64,000 bases of DNA from Topomyia yanbarensis (taxonomy: Eukaryota; Arthropoda; Insecta; Diptera; Culicidae): the NCBI RefSeq assembly GCF_030247195.1, contig NC_080672.1:395329037-395393036 (forward strand). Direction: 5' to 3'. Position 1 is the stretch's first letter; each line of letters starts with the position of its first letter. The notes below the pieces were generated by a model that made no database searches, was not told the origin of the DNA, and worked only from the letters and a program-made list of their open reading frames with translations. Positions 12,801 to 23,699 of the stretch are shown one piece after another. Position numbers and translations under genes: made by a program.

Positions 12801-13683
12801 GAAACTGATGTGAGTTCGTAAATTTTGAAAGATGGCCGCTTTTCCCGGGCACTTCCGGAACCGTCTATGGTGGTCAATGTAGTCAACGAAAGTTTGTTTG
12901 GCTGTCGGTGACCTAGAACTGCAAAGTTAAGTTATTTGAGAGACATTTTAGCGAAATTTTTACCTTTTTTGCTTCCATCGGAGTATCGATTTGAATCACA
13001 ATTTGCTATGTGATCGCACGCCACAACCCGTAACTCTGGAACCGGAAGTCGGTTGGGGATAAAATTTAATAGCCATTTACGGGGACGCAACATCTTTCAT
13101 TTGATACTAAGTTTGGTTAATTCGGTCTAGCCATCTCCGAGAAACCGATGTGACTGTTAGTCTGAATTTGGATACTTCCGCCGGGGCTTCCGGAACCGAT
13201 GATGGTGGCCAATGTGACCAAAGAGACTTTGAATGGCTGTTAATGACCTAGTACTACAAATCGAAGCAGTTGTGGTCACATTTTGGAAAAATTTTCACCA
13301 TTATACATTCATTGCAGAATTTCTTAAAATCGACATTTTCTGCGTGATCGTACTCACCACCCTGTAATTCCGGAACCGGAAGTCGGATCCATTAGAAATT
13401 CAATAGCAGCCTATGGGAACGTTGCACCTTTCATTTGGGACTAAGTTTGTGAAAATCGGTTCATCCATCTCTGAGAAAAGTGAGTGAGATTGTGTTCGCG
13501 TACACACACACAGACGCACATACACACACACATACATACACACACACATACATACACACACACAGACATTTGCCGAACTCGACGAACTGAATCGAATGGT
13601 ATATGTCACTCGGCCCTCCGGGCCTCCGTTAAAAAGTCGGTTTTCAGAGCAATTGCAATACCTTTCTATTGAGAAAGGCAAAA
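9862..13683 (+). repeat. Three-unit ~1.2-kb tandem array with internal ~335-bp sub-repeats
   Basis: A leader (9862-10072, starting cctattttaatccacctagc) precedes three units starting about 10073, 11271 and 12476 (steps of about 1198, 1205 and 1205 bases), each opening aaggtgc.aaatc.gcaaag. Each unit holds three related sub-repeats of about 335 bases (actaagtttgtgaaaatcgg landmarks at about 10361, 10702 and 11034), with tccggaaccgg words. A (CA)n block follows (about 11098-11157, 12296-12357, 13500-13565), then an end with gaactgaatcgaatggtata and attgagaaaggcaaa. The left leader also contains gcctttctcaat, the inverse of the right end. No protein is encoded; ORFs here are simple-repeat artefacts. 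Related diverged pieces occur at 31669-32338, about 42400-42510 and 46900-47150. Confidence 0.85.
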
Positions 13684-14248
13684 GGTCATTGCGGGAGAGA
13701 TGCCGCATGTGCGGGTGAGACGCCGCACCGTGGTCACAAACTGAAAAATGGTGAACAAAAGTATTTTTTGGCTCTCATTGATGTTTCTGTGATTCAGTGT
13801 CTTCAGCTGAGTTTCATGAAGTTTGATTGCACCTATAAATCGGCTAGCACCTTCACTTTTCTTAAGGGGGTATTACCATTTCCTGAATCATTTTTTTATT
13901 CAATATTTTAAAAATATTTTTCTTTCTCAACCTTGTGTAACGGATAAGTTGGAGTAACTGAATTCAGGGCACTATTTATCTATATGCTTGTACGATATAC
14001 ATATCTATGTGTTAGTAGGAGTTCCTTAAAAGCACTGTTTGGCTGTTTCTCCCAATGAATTTATACAACTTAGGTTTGTTTTGAAAAAGCATCAATTCGT
14101 TCAAATTTTCGCTTTTCTCTTAATATTGACATCACTACAAATCAATGCGTTCACGAAAATTAGTGCCTGAAACTTTAAAGAATTAACCGAAATAACTAAT
14201 ACTTAGATACATGTCGCCCATTTAAATATATAGATAAATAGACTCATA

Positions 14249-15128
14249 CCCAAGTAACCATAAGCATTAAGTCATTGCATTATATTGGCTATACATTTGC
14301 ACTAATGTTGCATTGAAACTCCATTACAGCATTAACAACGCAATAAAGCTTTATATTAGCATCAATAATGCATAACTGCACAGCCGACATATAGCATTAT
14401 AGCTTGCTCTATATGCGTATATAAAGCTGATATAACGCGTACATGCTTCAAGGATCTTTAAAGCATGTAAGCTTTACAAGTGCATTTAATGCCATTATAG
14501 AGCAAATAAAAAGCTGATATAATGCTATTGTAATGCTGTGGGTTTATTTGTTATGCAACTCTCCTTGAAGATTATATTCGGCATATTTCATTTCAATCGA
14601 ACATATGCAATATAGTCCAGGAAGCAAACGCAGCGCACCTACCGTGAAGGACGAGGCAAGGTACCTCAGTTCGAGACTTACTAAAGGTAATTTTCAACAT
14701 TCATATCATGTGAGAACGAAAACCCATTAAGGATATTCATTACAATGCATTAGAAGAGAGACAATTACGGTTTTAAACAGAATATTTTATTTTAAAATTT
14801 TTCCTTTTTGCTCATCATACCGAAAGGAAACATAAGAAATGGTTTTAAAACCATGGCGAACAATGACAACTGAAGCTTTTTAATAGCATTAGTAGTGCCA
14901 ATATAAGGCTTCCAAATTTGACATTTGTACGCTTTTGCTATATAATAGCATTAGTACTGCAGAAAAGAGCTGTCAATCTCTGCACAGTAATAGCACTATA
15001 TTTCGCCTTTTCTGGCATAATATCAGCATTATATAAGTATTTAGGGCTTCACGGCTTTTAAGGACAGCTTTATATGTGGATCTAAAGCAGATATTAGGCT
15101 ACGTTATAATGCTTATTGGTTACTTGGG
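14249..15128. mobile_element. TA-flanked MITE, 880 bp
   Basis: The terminal repeats cccaagtaaccataagcatt (14249) and, inverted from 15128, cccaagtaaccaataagcat differ by one indel. TA borders both ends (14247-14248 and 15129-15130). The interior is full of gcattataatgc-like words and has no coding frame. It is nested in the 9676-15682 element and therefore younger than it. Confidence 0.8.
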
Positions 15129-15684
15129 TAGTCCTATATGTCACTGTGTTAGGTCCGTTAGTTTGTGGATATACCTTATTATGAACCTATACCTGACGCA
15201 AATGATCATTTAATGACATTCCGGGGTGAAAAAATACATTTTAGCTATGCATCCTCTTCCATTGAGTGCGGCATCTCACCCGCAATTTTGATGCGGCATC
15301 TCTCCCAATTGTAGGAGAGAGATACCGCCCGACGCCATTTTCCTTTAAAATTATGGATGATCGTGCTCATGATCAGAATTCCTTCTAAAAGGTCCCAGCT
15401 ATTCAGCCGATACATGATTTACCAAAAAAATCGAACAAATTAAAAAAACGAAATTTTAATGTGGTGCTGAAAAATTTTCGGCACTCCGTGATGCAACTGA
15501 ACGCACAAAATCATTAATAACATTTTCGTGAGCATTTAAAAAGGATTATTTTACATCTCTTGAGTTATAATTCTTCGAAAGACAACCTCACAATATCATA
15601 TTACCGTATAAAAGTGACCCCATATACGAGATATAGAGAGTGCGGCATCTCTTCTGACGCGGCATCTCTCCCGAAATTACCCTA

Positions 15685-16014
15685 CATTGAAAATCACCAT
15701 CGCACACCGGTTTGCATGCGCGAATCACTGTTATATCCAAGATTGCATGCTGAGCTTCTGCTCACCGATTGCTGGCAGATCGCAGCGCCAGCTAGTGGCA
15801 AGTTGCTACTTGCTTATGACATTTTCAAACCATAGTTTTATTTCTTACACGCCTTGAACACTTTACTTGGATGTCAGTTCTCAGTGTCCAAGACGAAAAC
15901 ATCTAGTCCAACAAAAATAAATAACACAGTAGATAGAATAACCCTCATGCGTTACCAGGTGATGCTGTAAACGATGAACCGACGCGGACATTTTTTTCTT
16001 ACTTATTCGTAAAA
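15685..16014. other. Unassigned DNA, no gene seen
   Basis: About 330 bases between the TA-flanked element and the GACGTC array. No coding frame, element end or RNA gene was recognised. Confidence 0.4.
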
Positions 16015-17400
16015 TGAGTGTACCCGAATTCGGAATTCCGACATCAAAAATTCAATGTCGGAATTCCGACATTGAAAATCCGACGGAATTCGGATTTCGA
16101 ACTCGAATTATCGATGCCGGAATTCCGACGTTGGATTTTCCACGTTAGATTTTTGATGTCGGTATTCCAACGTTGGATTTTCGATGTCGGATTTCTGACG
16201 TTGGATTTTCGACGTCGTATTTTACCGATGCCGGAATTCCGACGTTGGACTTTCGGAAATCCGAGTCAGATTTTCGGCACAGGAATCTCGACGTCGCATT
16301 TTGACGTCCGAATTCCGACGTCAAATTTTCGATGCTAGATTTTTGTTACCGGAATTCCATCACCGGATTTTCAAGGCCGAAATTGCCACATCGGATTGTC
16401 GGTGTCGGAATCTCGGCATCAGCTATTCGACGTCGAAATTCCGACGGGGGATTTTCTACGTCAGAATTCCGACGTCGGATTTTTCACGTCTGATTTCCGA
16501 CGTCGGGCTCTCGACGCCCGAGTTCCTAATTCAGATTTTCGACGTCGGACTTTGGATGTCGAATTTTCGATTTTCAGAGTTTTGACGTCGGAACTCTGAC
16601 GTCGGATTTATGATGTCGGAATTTCGAAGTCGTATTTTTGATTTCGGCATTGTGACGTCAGATTTTTGAAGACGGATTTTAACGTCAAATTTTCGACGTA
16701 GCATTCCTCGGATTTTTATATCGGCTTTCCGACGTTAAATTTTTGACATCGGAATTCCGTCACCAGATTTTCGATGTCGAAAACCCGACGTCGGATTTCG
16801 TATGTCGGAAATTCGACATTGGATTTGAATTTTCAATGTCGGAATTTCCTCTCCGTATTTCCGACGTCAGATTTTCAACGTAGGTGTTTTAACGTCAGGA
16901 AAAAAAAAATTCAGGAGTAATTTTTTTTTTATATTGGAATTTCGACGTCGAATTTTCGATGTCAGAATTTTCACTTTGGATTTCCGACGTCAGACTTTCG
17001 AGTTTTAACGTCGGATTTTCGACGTCGGACTTTTGACGTCGGATTTCCGAAGTAAACATTTATTAAGTCGGAATTTTGAAGTTGAATTTATGATATCGAA
17101 ATTCCGACGACGGATTTTTAATGTGGGAATTCCGTAGTCGAATGTTCGATATCGAAATTCCGACTTTGGGCTTTTGATGTCAGAATTCCAACGTTGGAAT
17201 TCCGGATTTTCGTTGTCGAAATATCGACGTCGGATTTTGCCGTTAGATTTAATTTTTTATGTTCCGACGTTGGAATATTCATGTTATAATTTCGACGACG
17301 GATTTTTATGTCGGAATTCCGAAGTCAGATTTTCGTCAACGGAACTCCTACGTCGAGCTTTTGGTGTCAGATATTCGATGTCTGAATTACGAAATTTCTT
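16015..17400. repeat. Degenerate minisatellite, gacgtcggaattcc/gacgtcggattttc units
   Basis: About 1.4 kb of 13-14-base units alternating gacgtcggaattcc and gacgtcggattttc, much mutated. The gacgtc and ggaattcc cores are palindromic, so the array reads alike on both strands. ORFs of 67-106 codons with repeated DFRR/EFRR words are by-products. The array is interrupted at about 17400-17794 by a hAT fragment and resumes at about 17805-17960. Confidence 0.85.
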
Positions 17401-17439
17401 AAATATCGTTTTATATTTAGATATATTGCATTTGTGTAG

Positions 17440-17794
17440 CCTGCAACATTATCAACACTGATATTATTATATCAAAAGAAGCTCTTTTGTGTTGAAAAGC
17501 TTCTTCGAGGTTGTTAAACCTTCAAAGTTAATGGTTTCGAAATTATATGATCTTAACCGTTAGAAAAGTTTATGAACATTTATTGCACTTTAAAAGTGCA
17601 CTTTGTATTTGCATTCTTTGACTTCATTGATATATTATAAAAGAAATTATAAGAAGCATATGTTAAACTTATTTTGTTTGTGAACCACTAATTTATCAAA
17701 CTTACATTAAATTTAAGCATTTTCAAAAAATCTACGATTTTCATCAACCCCCCCCTCTCCCTCCGACCCAAAACAAAATTTGGCTACGCTACTG
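17440..17794 (+). mobile_element. Truncated hAT copy, same family as 25043-26968
   Basis: Its sequence parallels the last ~370 bases of the 25043-26968 element: gttgtcaaaccttcaaagt-like, cccactttaaaag-like, gacttcattgacatatta-like and tgcgattttcatcaa-like words follow in the same order. It ends tggctacgctactg at 17794, against tggctacgccactg in the complete copy. The left part of the element is missing. It interrupts the GACGTC minisatellite. Confidence 0.7.
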
Positions 17795-17804
17795 CCCACA
17801 TTGG

Positions 17805-17960
17805 AATGTGACGTCGAATTGTCGGGTTTTGGACGTAAGAATTCCGACGTCAGATTTCCGACGTTGGTTTCTGACGTCAGCTTCTCGAAAAATCGACATC
17901 GGAATTTCGACGTCGGAAACCCAACATCTAGTATTTGAAGTCGAATATTTGTTATGTAAA
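17805..17960. repeat. Continuation of the GACGTC minisatellite
   Basis: Units such as acgtcagatttccgacg resume after the hAT fragment. Directly after it (about 17945-18010) a short word of about 24 bases (ttatgtaaaatgtctgagga and its near copy) is duplicated in tandem. Confidence 0.65.
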
Positions 17961-18010
17961 ATGTCTGAGGAATATTTGGATATTTTTTATGTAAAAATGT
18001 CTGAAGAACA

Positions 18011-19864
18011 CAATGGCAATAAAATTTAAGAAAGTAAACATACAAATATTACGAGAAAAATTGTTTTAGTTAAAATTGCTTATTTGGCAACACTGCCACC
18101 AAAACAAGCTATTTTTTCTAGATTCCAATTTAACCAATTTTTTTTCAAAATGTTTTTCTCCATTTGTTTCCTGACTAAACAATAGCGGAAATATGAACAA
18201 AAGCATCAGTTATAATGCTTTATTTGTATGAAACAAAATCCATGCGCGATTGGGCCAAGAAGAAAATTCGTATTTTATTACTTAAACCGATCGAGCTCAT
18301 CTTTCTAAATATTTCAATAAATATGTTCAACCCTTAAAACTTTTTAATCGATTTTCTACGAAAATGTAAACACGTCCTCGTTTGACACTATCGTTCTTTC
18401 TTGACAGTGAATTTGGCCACTTGGGTTAGCATTTTTGACCGTTCTGCCAGAAAAAAGATAGGGATCAAGGTAGTTCAATGAAAGGTGCGGTCGTGATAAT
18501 TCAATTTTATAAATTATTTTTTCTTTGTTATGTTGCGTAAAAAATCGTGAAAAAATGTGCAATCAGGAAAAATAAAAAACTGTATATGGTTTAATGACTC
18601 AATTTTGACAGGTCATTTGTCATATTTTGTCGTCAATTTACACTTACGACACGAATGCGTGCGACTTTTGTTTACATTTAAAGCAAAAATTCTCAATACA
18701 GTCAACCGATTTTCACAAAAATTGAGGGAATCATACAGAATAGATAAAAGAATCGATTTTTTCCAAATTGTTCCTACCATTCATTATTTTCAAGATATTC
18801 GATCTCAAACTTTAAAAAGATGAGTGGGTAATGTCTGGGACATAATCCAAGTGAAGTAGAATACACTTAGACTGTTAATTCAAATGCTGCAATTTTTATA
18901 ATCTTCAGCATGGTTGCATTAAAACCAATTATTTCGGTATTTCTCGTAGAAATCCAAATATAATGGTACCCATATGTTTGCATTACATTCGTATAAATCA
19001 CTTGCGAAGCGTGGCAAATTTCAAATGTTGGGCTTGCTCCAAAGTTTCAACCCACCAGGTTATTTTTGGGTGGATAGTACTATCTATGGGCCCTGATTAT
19101 TGGCATGAACGTGGACTTCTCGCAATAACTCTGCAACTATCACGTATGATAACAACCGACAGTGAATGTAGTATCTGGACATTACATTTAATAAAGCATT
19201 TAACTTTGAGCCGCGAAATTCACAAACAAAATAAGTAAAAGAAGGTGGAGTCATTAAGCCGAACATAAAATAAACCCGTCTTAATGTGGATGTACAAATC
19301 CTATCATATATGCACTTGTTATCAAAATGTCGGAAAATGTTTTTTTCAGTTGCCGAAATCAGGCGAAACTGACGAAAGAACGAAGCTTCTTTCCATTCCA
19401 CTAGCACTTTGCGAAATCGAAAATGAGACAACGGGCTAGGACAAAGCAAGCATGTAGCAGAGCGTTTTCATTATTATCTCCGCATGCTCGTTTTCGCTTT
19501 GAGATTCATAATGATATTGGTAACTTCGATATGGACCTTACTGCTGGGGAAACGAGAATACACTAGCAATGATATTTATTTGTCGATGCTCGATTCTGTA
19601 GATTTGCGAGCTAATGATGGTCATTTTAACTATGTTCTAGTTGCATTATTAGATGCACATTGAATTAATTTCATTTAATGAATGATAATCGCAAATTACT
19701 GACCATGCATCAAAACGAAATTGAAATTCGGATTGTCATAGGAAAACGAAAGTCGCTGCTGCTGCTACTCGTTTTCGTAGAATCGAGAGAGGAGGGGACA
19801 TCGCCTTTATTGTTTTATTTTTTCATGCATTTAGCGACAAAAGAGGCAAGGAAAGGACGAAGAT
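18011..19864. other. AT-rich DNA, no gene recognised
   Basis: Short frames of 60-120 codons exist on both strands (for example 18557-18823 and the complement of 19084-19449), but none shows a recognisable motif, a start in good context or splice support. No element ends were identified. Confidence 0.4.
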
Positions 19865-20127
19865 GAATTCTTGAGCGTTTTTTCAAAACGTCATATTTGC
19901 AATGAGTTACTCTCTTTGTTTACTTTCTCTTCTGTTAATAATTCGGTCACTTTAACATTTATCCCTCAACTCTTTGCATAATATGCTAGTTAAAACCACC
20001 GTCTTTCGATCTGTACTGTGAAATAAGTGAAAAGTGTTATAGTGACGCCGTAAAAATCGAAAGAGAAAGTAAACAAAGAGAGTAACTCATTGCAGATATG
20101 ACGTTTTGAAAAAACGCTCAAGAATTC
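19865..20127. mobile_element. MITE with 67-bp terminal inverted repeats
   Basis: Positions 19865-19931 (gaattcttgagcgttttttc onward) and 20061-20127 are inverted copies with one mismatch in 67. Weaker complementarity continues inward (ggtcactttaac / gtcactataac). The total is 263 bases with no coding capacity. The target duplication is unclear because the outermost gaattc is itself a palindrome and may be part of the target. Confidence 0.8.
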
Positions 20128-21990
20128 TCTGAATTTCGTCGTTCATTGAATAGGTATGAGAATTTTAGGCTCTGCTTGTTATACAATTAATCTGTTTCTA
20201 CGGATCGTTAGAAGCATGTGTTTATAGCACCATATATGATGATATGCAAAGCAATTCGTATCATTTCATCAGCAGAAACTTATAATACCAGCATTCAATA
20301 AGCCAACATCATCTCCTTCACACAACGTAACCATATGGGCGAAGTCGATGATGTTTTTTTCAAAATCGATCTTTTAGTCTTGAAAATCGACTTTTTGCAC
20401 CCGATCTTCTTGGCCCAATTGTCAGCTTCAAAAATTCGATCTGGTAAAATCGAAATTCAAAATTCCCATTGAAAAAGAATCAATTTTCTTACAATCGATT
20501 TTTTCTGTCTCGAAAAATCGTTTATTTTTTTCATTCGATCTTTCCCGATATATTATATAAAAAAATCGATTTATCAACATTGATTTTAATTTTTCGAAAT
20601 ATCCATAACTAATCAGTGCAAATAAAATCGTCAATCGCACCCGCACTACACATTGGAGCGCGAGCCGTGGTGAATTTATCTGATGTGGCGTGTTCATAAT
20701 TTAAAGAGCAAGAGAGCGAGGTCTCTTACACCCAACCACCCCATCTCCAGCGCAAAGAAAAGAGCGTTCTGATTTTTCTGTGGTATGTGATTATAGTATG
20801 CATGAAACTGGCGCGCTTGTGCATAATTGGAATGATTGCTTTCGGCAGTCATGGAATACGCATATTGCCCCGAAGAGTTTGATCTAGCTACAACGTTTTC
20901 CTACTACGTGGTCAGAAAGCAAACTGACGATTTTTTCCATGTGTTCTGCTTTTATACGTGTGTCGCATTTCTTTGGATGACAAAGTGGTAGTCCCAGTAA
21001 CGCTCACTGCTTGGTAGAATTGTGCGGGCTAATTATGGAGTAGATAATTACTGTTTTCAGAAAATCCATTATTTCCATTATTTCTAGTAATTGTACATAC
21101 TACGGCACTAGATACAAAATTGTTGTGAAATAAACCTCGGAAGAGACAGAATACCGTTTTGGTATTAATTTGATACTAATTAGTACTTTTAGTATTCTTC
21201 GTGTTACTGAAGGTGTGATTTGAACAGCCAAGTATCGAAATGAAAGTAGGTCTGTTTTTCTTTCTCTTCCCGATTTAGCCGATCTGTATAAGCATATCGA
21301 AGGAACCTCGCAACAGTTTACAGAAAAACACGGCCAACCACTCGATTGCGACACGGTACTATCTATTATTAGCATTGAGCGGACATTAAATATTTGACCA
21401 ACATATTAGGTTCACTTATGGAACGGCCTAGAGTGGTGCTAATAGACATAGAGGAGAGTGAGAAAAAAAACTCATCACAACCCATCTCGACATAAGCGCG
21501 ACTGACTCCGTGTGTTCGACTGATTGATTTCTTTCAACAGTCGTCCAACCATGCTGCATACCTACTAAAGGTTGCATCATAAAACACCCTTTTTCGGTGA
21601 TCGCAATCGGAGCAGCTTACGGCACGGCGGCGACGGCCGCGGGCGCTTTGAAAAGAAAGTGTTTATCGGGAAAATATCGGGTGAACATTTACATAACAGC
21701 ATAAATGGGTAAAAAGCAAAACGAAGCTGAAACTGAAAAACGATCACGCGTTAAATCTGCCTGTAATTGATTCGAATGCGCAGCAGCACGCCACATAATT
21801 GCGCATAACTGCACCTTGTTCGACTAAGCTCTGCCAACTTGCACTTGCTCAGATCACCCTCCCCCGTCCCGACCCTTCGTCTAAACGATCCGTTTCTAGG
21901 GAAAAGCTGCTAATTATCGATGCCTGTCAATCTGTTGTAGGTGTGCCAGAGGTGCACCCAAAACTGTGTATGTACGCCGATTTTTAATTA
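20128..21990. other. No gene recognised; ATCGAT-rich stretch at 20340-20600
   Basis: From 20340 to 20600 words such as aaaatcgattttt and aaaatcgactttt recur at irregular spacing, a degenerate low-complexity tract. The remainder (20690-21990) has balanced composition and no repeat signature. It lies upstream of the secreted-protein exon and may hold its promoter or first noncoding exon, but no clear promoter was found. Confidence 0.4.
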
Positions 21991-22021
21991 CCCTTTCTCT
22001 CTTGTTTGCTTGTTACTTTCA

Positions 22022-22496
22022 GTTTCGCGTGATTCCTGCTGGTGCTGGAAATCTCCATACTCGATTCACTGGAAGAGTGCAGTGCTGATCTTCCGGCCTG
22101 TGGATCCTCGCACGTGGAACGAATCCTTAATTGGTGAATGTTATTTTCGTGAGCCGCCAATTTGTGATGTTTCCAACTCTTTCTGTTGATATGTGCCAGT
22201 GCAACCTCAAAAGTTACGTGAGTGTGAAGAAGAATACAGCCTCCTTGGATTCAAAAGCTTGACGGTGATATTTTTAAACTTGAATAGTGCCGAAAGTGTC
22301 AAAAAGTGCGTGTCGTTGATTGGTGTGAAAATAATTTCAGTCCCGCTCATCAAAGTGTGAAACCTAAAGCAATTCGGTGTCAGACGTAGTGATCATTTGC
22401 TGTTTTTCCATTGCAACACTCGACTGTCTCATCAGTTATCTCAATCGGCGTTGGTAGTCAAATGTGCCAACCCCAGTAATCACCGTAATCACGATC
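22022..22496 (+). promoter_or_regulatory. Probable 5' UTR of the secreted-protein gene
   Basis: Upstream of the coding exon the DNA is free of recognisable repeats and rich in gtgtgaa/gtgaaa words usual in dipteran 5' UTRs. A run of pyrimidines ending ttactttcag at 22021 could be a splice acceptor, or tcagt there could be an arthropod initiator. The sequence does not decide which. Extent and start are inferred. Confidence 0.35.
22462..22479 (+). promoter_or_regulatory. Upstream mini-ORF before the main start
   Basis: An ATG at 22462 opens a five-codon frame (MCQPQ) that stops at 22477-22479, 17 bases before the first ATG of the main frame. Such a uORF could lower or regulate translation of the downstream ORF. 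Its reality depends on the transcript including this stretch. Confidence 0.5.
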
Positions 22497-22710
22497 ATGA
22501 TGATGACGATGTTGAGAGGCAAACTGTCGTTATGTGTTTCCAGTGCTGCAACGGTCGTCGCAACGGTGGCACTGCTGGCGCTGATCGTGGCCAGCTTTGG
22601 CGGCCGACAAGTGCAGGCCCATGTCGCGCTGACGTTTCCACCGGCGCGGAAGTATGACCTCGATTTTCTGGACAACTCACGCACCAAAGCACCCTGCGGG
22701 ATGCCGAAAG
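22497..22710 (+). CDS. First coding exon of a secreted protein, mature N-terminal histidine
   Basis: The frame opens with clustered ATGs (22497, 22500, 22503, 22509); the first is used here. A basic residue pair and a long hydrophobic stretch (VVATVALLALIVASF) end in RQVQA followed by H, so signal peptidase would most simply cut after A and leave His as residue 1. The mature part begins HVALTFPPARKYDLDF and reaches PCGMPK. It ends at a good donor (aaag^gtgagt, 22710/22711), a phase-1 intron; no downstream exon was found in the window. An exposed N-terminal His followed by a Y/FPxxR and PCG pattern recalls copper-binding histidine-brace proteins (LPMO or BIM1/X325-like). That is a hypothesis from the N-terminus only. 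That this is a real coding exon is well supported by composition, signal peptide and splice site. Confidence 0.7.
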
Positions 22711-23690
22711 GTGAGTTCTTTTGCGCTACTTTATCCGATGAATTGATTTCACACCTATTTTGCAAGCGGTAGGAGGGATGATCGGAAACTAGAAAGTGCC
22801 GGCGGCGGCTTAAAAACGGGCCAATTTATGCGGCGACACGGGCTCGAAGAAATCGTCGAAGTGAATAAAGTCTTTCTCGTCTCATTTTGCACGCCCATTT
22901 TTTTTTGCTGCGGTTGTTCATTGTTTCCGGTGTTCGGTGCCAATTCCGTAGTCAATTTTATTGCTGTTGTACAGGAGGTCCCAGCAGTGCTTTGTATTAA
23001 GGTTAACTATCTTATTCGAATGTTCTTCACCCCTACACTCGGTTCTTTCCGCAATTTACGACATATTTTTCTTCGTCCTTCATGCCAATCGTACATGTAG
23101 CTAGGCATATGGTAACAGGTTTGCCGGAATGACATGCAAATTCCTGTTTATTAAATGATTATTTCTCTAGTGATCTACTTTTGTCCGCACCCAGATTCCA
23201 ACCTGCTTCGAGGATAACCGGTGTGTTTGTGTGCTCGACGAACAGGCGAGGTTTCTCACTTTCTGTTCGAACCTGGTAAAACAGGCTTTCTGACAAGCTG
23301 TTCGTTCGTTTTGCGCGTCCAGTTGGCCAGCTAGCCGATCGAACGACGAGAAGGTTTTCAATGGGTCTCGTGCAGGCACTAGGCTAGCGAAAGTATGCTG
23401 CGCGACAAATCGAAGCATAATGCGATCGATTATCGCGGAAACTATCAATTAGTTTTGGTTCGGCTCATATCGTGATGTGATCATTGCATGACCGTATCGG
23501 GACAGTTGGAGGTTTTCACGCCCCCCTTCTCGCTCTAGTTTTTTTTTGATAAGTAGGCCAAGACCTGCGCAGTGATGTAGTAGAAGGATGTTTTTTTGTT
23601 TTAGTGCTTGTTAGCACAGTGGCCTAGCTAGAAATTTATCTTGGTCGAGATGAAAGGCTCCCGATTTCGTCGATTTTTTAGAGTATGGCG
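22711..23690 (+). other. Start of the intron after the secreted-protein exon
   Basis: From the gtgagt donor the next ~1 kb has no recognisable exon and no element ends. If the gene continues to the right, its intron must contain much of the transposon cluster that follows, since no matching second exon was recognised up to 64 kb. Confidence 0.45.
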
Positions 23691-23699
23691 AAATTTAAT

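Larger units (their letters stand above)
9676..15682. mobile_element. TA-flanked inverted-repeat element with two nested insertions
   Basis: The ends gggtaatttggggagagatg (9676) and, inverted from 15682, gggtaatttcgggagagatg agree at 23 of 24 positions, and each is bordered by TA (9674-9675 and 15683-15684). Internal copies of gagagatgccgcat/gcggcatctc occur near 13690-13730 and 15265-15330. Removing the tandem array (9862-13683) and the MITE (14249-15128) leaves about 1.3 kb with no transposase frame, so it is a non-autonomous element. TA duplication suggests a Tc1/mariner-type mobiliser (inference). Confidence 0.7.

Noticed and set aside
11000..13710. Cys/Val-rich proteins of 72-127 codons
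   Set aside because: They are translations of the (CA)n tract repeated in each tandem unit; identical frames appear in every unit and carry no domain.
22464..22496. Extending the secreted-protein start upstream to 22464
   Set aside because: The codon there is GTG, not ATG; eukaryotic initiation is far more likely at the ATG cluster from 22497.
22600..22710. Calling the exon an AA15 LPMO outright
   Set aside because: Only about 30 mature residues are visible and they do not show the HGxLxxPxxRxxxW pattern of AA15; the histidine-brace idea is kept as a hypothesis.
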